A DNA stretch of 64,000 nt from an uncultured Eubacteriales bacterium (GTDB lineage: Bacteria > Bacillota > Clostridia > Oscillospirales > UBA644). The translations under genes and the position numbers were made by a program. Below, one piece after another: positions 59,965-64,000 of the stretch (the stretch's first letter is position 1; each line of letters begins with the position of its first letter). The notes under the pieces were generated by a model. It ran no database searches. It saw nothing but the letters and a program-made list of their open reading frames with translations, and was not told where the DNA came from. The DNA is taken from assembly GCA_959604355.1 (NCBI GenBank), contig CAUHAO010000005.1:24808-88807 (forward strand), in the 5' to 3' direction.

Positions 59965-61077
59965 ATGAAACAGTATAAAAAAATCAAGATCGGAGACATG
60001 TATATAGGCGGCGACGCCCCGATAGCCGTACAATCAATGTGTAACATCCCGTTCCGGAGATTCGACGAGCTCAAACAGCAGGCGCTGAAATTGCAGGGAG
60101 CAGGATGCGACATACTCAGAGTCTCCGTGCCCGATGAAGAATCCGTAATAGGTTTTGCGGAACTGAAAAAAGTTCTTGATATTCCGCTTGTCGCGGATAT
60201 ACATTTCAATTACAAATTTGCTCTCGGCGCAATTGACGCGGGCGCTGATAAAATACGCATCAACCCGGGGAATATGGGCAAGGACAAGATCAGGCTTGTT
60301 GTTGATTCCGCTAAAGCCCATAACATTCCCATACGCGTCGGAATAAACAGCGGCTCTCTTGAAAAGGAACTCCTCGTAAAATACGGCTCTCCGACAGCCG
60401 AAGCTCTTGCGGAAAGCGCGATGAACAATGTCAGGATGCTTGAAGAATGTGACTTTGACAACATCGTCGTATCTATGAAGAGTTCATCGGTGCGTCTTAC
60501 AGTCGACGCATACAGAGCATTTGACAGAATAAATGTACATAATTACCCTCTGCATGTCGGAGTCACAGAGGCCGGAACTATGCACTCGGGGCTGATTAAA
60601 GGCTCTGCGGGTATAGGCGCTCTGCTTCTCGACGGCATAGGCAGCACGGTACGCTATTCCCTTACAGCGGACCCGGTTGAGGAAATTTACGCGGCAAAAA
60701 CACTTCTTCAGGCACTCGGATTTAACAAATCCGGAATAGAAGTCATTTCTTGTCCCACCTGCGGACGTACGACGGTAAATTCCGTAGAACTCGCAAACAG
60801 AATAGAAAAAGAATTCGCATATGTAAAGCAGCATATAAAAATTGCCGTAATGGGGTGCATAGTCAACGGTATCGGCGAAGCGCGTGAGGCGGATTTCGGC
60901 GTGACCGGAGCAAACGGCGAATATGTTCTTTTTAAGAAAGACCCTTCCGGCGACGTAAAGATACTTCAACACCATATATCCCCCGATGACGTGTTCAACG
61001 TAATAGCAAAACAGATAGAATTTACCATAAAAACCGATCTTATAGAACAGAAGGTCCGAAATGAAAAACAAAGCTGA
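59965..61077 (+). CDS. ispG: 4-hydroxy-3-methylbut-2-enyl diphosphate synthase (flavodoxin/ferredoxin-dependent)
   Basis: The penultimate MEP-pathway step, converting MEcPP to HMBPP with a [4Fe-4S] cluster. In 370 residues the N-terminal TIM barrel shows APIAVQSMCN, VADIHFNY and RINPGNMG; the cluster is held by Cys263, Cys266 and Cys298 (SCPTCGRT, VMGCIVNGIGEA) with Glu305. It overlaps the next gene by 17 nt. ispH is not in the window. Confidence 0.96.
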   Translation: MKQYKKIKIGDMYIGGDAPIAVQSMCNIPFRRFDELKQQALKLQGAGCDILRVSVPDEESVIGFAELKKVLDIPLVADIHFNYKFALGAIDAGADKIRINPGNMGKDKIRLVVDSAKAHNIPIRVGINSGSLEKELLVKYGSPTAEALAESAMNNVRMLEECDFDNIVVSMKSSSVRLTVDAYRAFDRINVHNYPLHVGVTEAGTMHSGLIKGSAGIGALLLDGIGSTVRYSLTADPVEEIYAAKTLLQALGFNKSGIEVISCPTCGRTTVNSVELANRIEKEFAYVKQHIKIAVMGCIVNGIGEAREADFGVTGANGEYVLFKKDPSGDVKILQHHISPDDVFNVIAKQIEFTIKTDLIEQKVRNEKQS

Positions 61078-63679
61078 ATCCCCCCTTTTGAAAACAAAAG
61101 CCGAAAACTTTGTAAGCACAAACAAGTATTGCATATTGTCATTTGCGATACCTTTTGTTGTTATGTTTATCGTTTACGCGATTTCCGGCGTACATCCTTT
61201 TGGGCAGAATCAGATACTGGTAACAGACTTCTGGCATCAGTATTATCCGTTTATGGTAGAGCTGCAAAACAAATTGCAACACGGAGGCTCTTTGCTTTAT
61301 TCTTGGAATACAGGGCTCGGCTCGAATTTTCTGTCTATAATCGCGTATTATTGCGCGAGTCCGCTGAATCTTCTTACAGCATTGTTTCCGTTGAGTTGTC
61401 TGCGTGAAGTCGCAACTTTATTTGTAATAACAAAAATAAGCTGCGCGGGACTTTTTATGTCTATATTCCTGCGCAAGGCGTTTGACCGCAACGGTCCTGA
61501 AATACTGTATTTTTCTCTCGGCTACGCTTTCTCGGCGTTTATGATAGGATACTCGTGGAATATCATGTGGCTTGACTCGGCGGCGCTGTTCCCCCTCGTT
61601 GCGCTGGGCATACGTTCGCTTTTCTTTGAAAAAAAGTACAAGCTTTATGTGATCTCTCTCGCTCTTGCGATATGGTCAAACTACTATATCGGCTACATGA
61701 TCTGCATTTTTACTGCGCTTTACTTCTTTTTTCTCGTTGCTTCAAATAAACGAAAGGTCGGAGAATATTTTTCTGCATTTCTCCGCATTGCGGTATTCTC
61801 CGTCATCGCTGTGGCAATGACGGCTGTATTGCTGCTTCCTGCGTATTTTGCCCTTCAACTCGCATATAAATCAGGCTCTGTACCCGAATATTTCAAGTTC
61901 AGCGAGAATATCCTCGAAGTCCTTGCAAAACTCGTGGCTTTCGAAGCTCCAAACGTGAAAGTCGGTCTGCCCAACATATATTGCGGAACGCTGCCGATCC
62001 TGTTTGCCCCCGTTTTCTTTGTTTCTAAAAAATTCAAGCTCCGTGAAAAAATATCCTATATCGTTCTGACGGCGCTCATGTTCTTTTCCTGCTGCAGCGA
62101 CTACATTAACTATGTCTGGCACGGTTTTCACGTTCCGAACATGGTGCCTTTCAGATTCTCTTTCCTGATATCTTTTATTATTATCGAAATGGCCTTCCGC
62201 GCGTTCACGGATATGCAGGATAACGGCGTAAAAAAGAACGCCGTTGCTTCAATGCTTTTCACTTCCGCTGTATTCCTCGTACTCTCATATATGTATAACA
62301 ATACAGTCGCAACATTCTGCGCGCTTGCGCTTATGATAATTTATATCATTGTCATATACGTACTGTATCTTAAAGAACAGGGCAAAGCTGAAATTCCCAT
62401 GAAAGCGATTACAGCATCAATCGCAATACTTGTCATCGGCGAAATGATCGCATCTACGGGAATTGGGATAAAAGAGGTTCGAGTTTCGGATTATACGTCA
62501 TACCCATCCTACTACTCATCCGTCAAGCCGCTGCTTGACCAAATAAATGAGGACACAACGCTCTGCCGTACGGAAATGACAAAAAATTATACACTTAACG
62601 ACCCTGCTCTTTATTCTTACAAAGGCGTTTCTCAATTTTCCTCTACCGCGGTATGCGGAGTAACCTCTTTTCTCAAAGGTCTCGGCCTTGCCGGCGGAGA
62701 AGCCGCAAACAGATACTACTACGCACAAACATCAGAGTTTACAAATTCTATTTTAGGTATAAAATATCTCATAGCAAAAGACGGTTTTCTGCCCGATGAT
62801 ATCCATTTCATCAAAATCGGTGAAAGCGGATATTCCATGTCATATCAGAACCTTTACACTCTCCCCATTGCATATATGGCGGAAGAATCCGTATATGATT
62901 ATGAAGCCTCATCCTCGATCCCAATACTCAATCAAAACGAATTTTTTACCGCGATAACGGGAGTCGCTGACGAGTTGTTCAATATCATCGATACGGATAC
63001 GGAAGACTCGTCGGATCTTTCAATATCAAGGATAAACCGCGGCGTATACACATACAGACCCACAGACGATCAATCAGGAAAAGGCAAAATGACGTTCATA
63101 TATACAGCCCCGCATGACGGATTGCTGTACGCTTATGTTTCTACCGGAGACTCTAACTCTTTCTCCGTAGTAGGAGATAACGAACATATAACAAAAACCT
63201 TCCCAATAGAGAGCGGAAAGCCCAGACTGCTCTGTATCGGAGATTTCTCCGCGGGAGAAAAAATAACGATAACCACACAGATAAATCAAGGAGTCACGGG
63301 CTCAATCTACATGCATGTCGCGCAAATGGATGAAGATTCATTCCTCTCAGGCTATTCGACTCTTTGCGATGAAATAATAAATATTTCAGATTATTCCGAT
63401 ACACAGATTAAAGGCTCTATCACCGCGAAAAAAGACGGCGTTCTCTTTACAACAATTCCTTATGAAGAAGGCTGGGCTCTGTATGTTGACGGAGAAAAGA
63501 CTGAAATTGAGCCCGTCAGGAATGCGTTTGTCGCTGCGAAAGTAACCGCCGGAACTCATGATATTGAACTTAAATACTCTCCCAAAGGCTTTACTGCGGG
63601 AGCGATAATATCCGTATCTGCAATTGTCATTTTTGCCGCGATATGGATATTCCGGGATGCTAAAAGGAAGGAAGAGTAA
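61061..63679 (+). CDS. YfhO-family polytopic membrane protein
   Basis: An 872-residue protein with about a dozen hydrophobic helices in residues 22-480, a large extracytoplasmic beta-rich region from about 485 to 845, and a last helix at about 846-866 with a basic tail. DFWHQYYPFM near residue 45 and WNIMWLDS near 165 are typical of the YfhO/GT-C group. In Bacillus subtilis and Listeria YfhO/GtcA-type proteins help glycosylate teichoic acids using undecaprenyl-linked sugars. It overlaps ispG by 17 nt and is followed by a GT2 gene, which fits such a role, but the donor and target are unknown. Confidence 0.82.
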   Translation: MKNKAESPLLKTKAENFVSTNKYCILSFAIPFVVMFIVYAISGVHPFGQNQILVTDFWHQYYPFMVELQNKLQHGGSLLYSWNTGLGSNFLSIIAYYCASPLNLLTALFPLSCLREVATLFVITKISCAGLFMSIFLRKAFDRNGPEILYFSLGYAFSAFMIGYSWNIMWLDSAALFPLVALGIRSLFFEKKYKLYVISLALAIWSNYYIGYMICIFTALYFFFLVASNKRKVGEYFSAFLRIAVFSVIAVAMTAVLLLPAYFALQLAYKSGSVPEYFKFSENILEVLAKLVAFEAPNVKVGLPNIYCGTLPILFAPVFFVSKKFKLREKISYIVLTALMFFSCCSDYINYVWHGFHVPNMVPFRFSFLISFIIIEMAFRAFTDMQDNGVKKNAVASMLFTSAVFLVLSYMYNNTVATFCALALMIIYIIVIYVLYLKEQGKAEIPMKAITASIAILVIGEMIASTGIGIKEVRVSDYTSYPSYYSSVKPLLDQINEDTTLCRTEMTKNYTLNDPALYSYKGVSQFSSTAVCGVTSFLKGLGLAGGEAANRYYYAQTSEFTNSILGIKYLIAKDGFLPDDIHFIKIGESGYSMSYQNLYTLPIAYMAEESVYDYEASSSIPILNQNEFFTAITGVADELFNIIDTDTEDSSDLSISRINRGVYTYRPTDDQSGKGKMTFIYTAPHDGLLYAYVSTGDSNSFSVVGDNEHITKTFPIESGKPRLLCIGDFSAGEKITITTQINQGVTGSIYMHVAQMDEDSFLSGYSTLCDEIINISDYSDTQIKGSITAKKDGVLFTTIPYEEGWALYVDGEKTEIEPVRNAFVAAKVTAGTHDIELKYSPKGFTAGAIISVSAIVIFAAIWIFRDAKRKEE

Positions 63680-63681
63680 AA

Positions 63682-64000
63682 ATGGACAAGATATCCGTTA
63701 TAGTCCCCTGCTTTAACGAAGAAGAGAGCCTGCCGTTATTCTATGACGAGATAACGCGTGTCGCTTCGGAAATGAGTGAAAATGTTGTTTTTGAAGTCAT
63801 AATAGTAGATGACGGCTCAAAAGATCAAACCGCTGAAATCGCTCGTTCTTTCAGTATAAAAGACGAAAGATTCCGTTATATTTCTTTTTCCCGAAATTTC
63901 GGCAAAGAAGCGGGCATTTACGCGGGTCTTCAAGCTTCAACAGGCGATTATGCCGTCGTTATAGACGCAGACCTCCAGCATCCGCCGAAATATATCAAGC
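63682..64000 (+). CDS. Family 2 glycosyltransferase (DPM1/GtrB-like), 5' part only
   Basis: The first 106 residues are in the window. The start MDKISVIVPCFNEEESLPLF and VIIVDDGSKDQT with the donor-binding DD, followed by FSRNFGKEAGIYAG and VVIDADLQHPP with the DxD-type motif, mark a polyprenyl-phosphate sugar transferase of the GtrB/YkoT type. It lies 2 nt after the YfhO-like gene, making a likely supplier of lipid-linked sugar to that protein. The C-terminal membrane helices are outside the window. Confidence 0.88.
   Translation, partial: MDKISVIVPCFNEEESLPLFYDEITRVASEMSENVVFEVIIVDDGSKDQTAEIARSFSIKDERFRYISFSRNFGKEAGIYAGLQASTGDYAVVIDADLQHPPKYIK

Overview
The window comes from a low-to-mid GC Gram-positive anaerobe, most likely a spore-forming member of the Clostridia (Oscillospirales/Ruminococcaceae-like). 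Supporting signs are strong AGGAGG ribosome-binding sites, TTGACA/TATAAT promoters with 17-bp spacers, a SpoVT homologue, a SpoIIQ-like M23 protein, CdaA/CdaR, MecA, a ZTP riboswitch, and DUF3343 next to a cysteine desulfurase. Nearly all of it is chromosomal housekeeping sequence.

Bases 1-18,700 (minus strand) form a biosynthetic block. Reading with transcription, it contains pyrC-carB, a fully overlapping aromatic operon (aroF-tyrA-aroB-aroA-aroC-pheA-aroE/aroK fusion-aroQ), pyrK-pyrD-pyrF-guaB, then a ZTP riboswitch with its terminator ahead of purE-purC and a PurF-like protein cut by the window edge. Together these supply DAHP to chorismate to prephenate, phenylpyruvate and hydroxyphenylpyruvate, several UMP steps, and parts of IMP/GMP synthesis. 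The pyr genes are split by the aro operon, and carA and pyrB are absent.

Bases 18,800-28,750 hold a deformylase-like gene and an AlkD-like gene back to back with ogt, an M42 peptidase, an ABC exporter pair, a tRNA-Pro(CGG), a minus-strand operon (membrane protein, CDF transporter, WYL regulator), a lipid kinase, tRNA-Ala(CGC) and tRNA-Pro(TGG). Bases 28,750-31,150 are a small accessory patch directly after tRNA-Pro(TGG): a NERD/zinc-finger protein, the decayed C-terminal half of a tyrosine integrase, and a small secreted Cys-rich protein.

Bases 31,150-52,300 carry a YyaL-type thioredoxin-fold protein, a TrmH-type methyltransferase, HflX, SerC-SerA, a SpoIIQ-like peptidase whose ribosome-binding site lies in a long hairpin, NfeD-SPFH, DUF3343-cysteine desulfurase, CdaA-CdaR, an FAD enzyme, an RseC-like protein, a broken CHAP gene, MecA, SpoVT, Mrp, QueG-RNase H, and a zinc-ribbon/Fur/HD operon. 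Bases 52,400-64,000 hold tRNA-Met and tRNA-Glu, TmcAL (whose substrate in characterised members is elongator tRNA-Met), a mutarotase-like protein, and the conserved pyrH-frr-uppS-cdsA-dxr-rseP-ispG operon, followed by a YfhO-like membrane protein and a truncated GT2 glycosyltransferase.

No CRISPR array, intact prophage, IS element or rRNA was seen. The most interesting candidates are the SD-masking hairpin with an embedded sporulation-type promoter at 38,115-38,185, the PurF-like protein lacking the usual nucleophilic cysteine, the deformylase-like protein lacking the usual catalytic glutamine, the doubly broken CHAP gene with an in-frame amber codon, and the tandem 20-bp repeat upstream of the aro operon.
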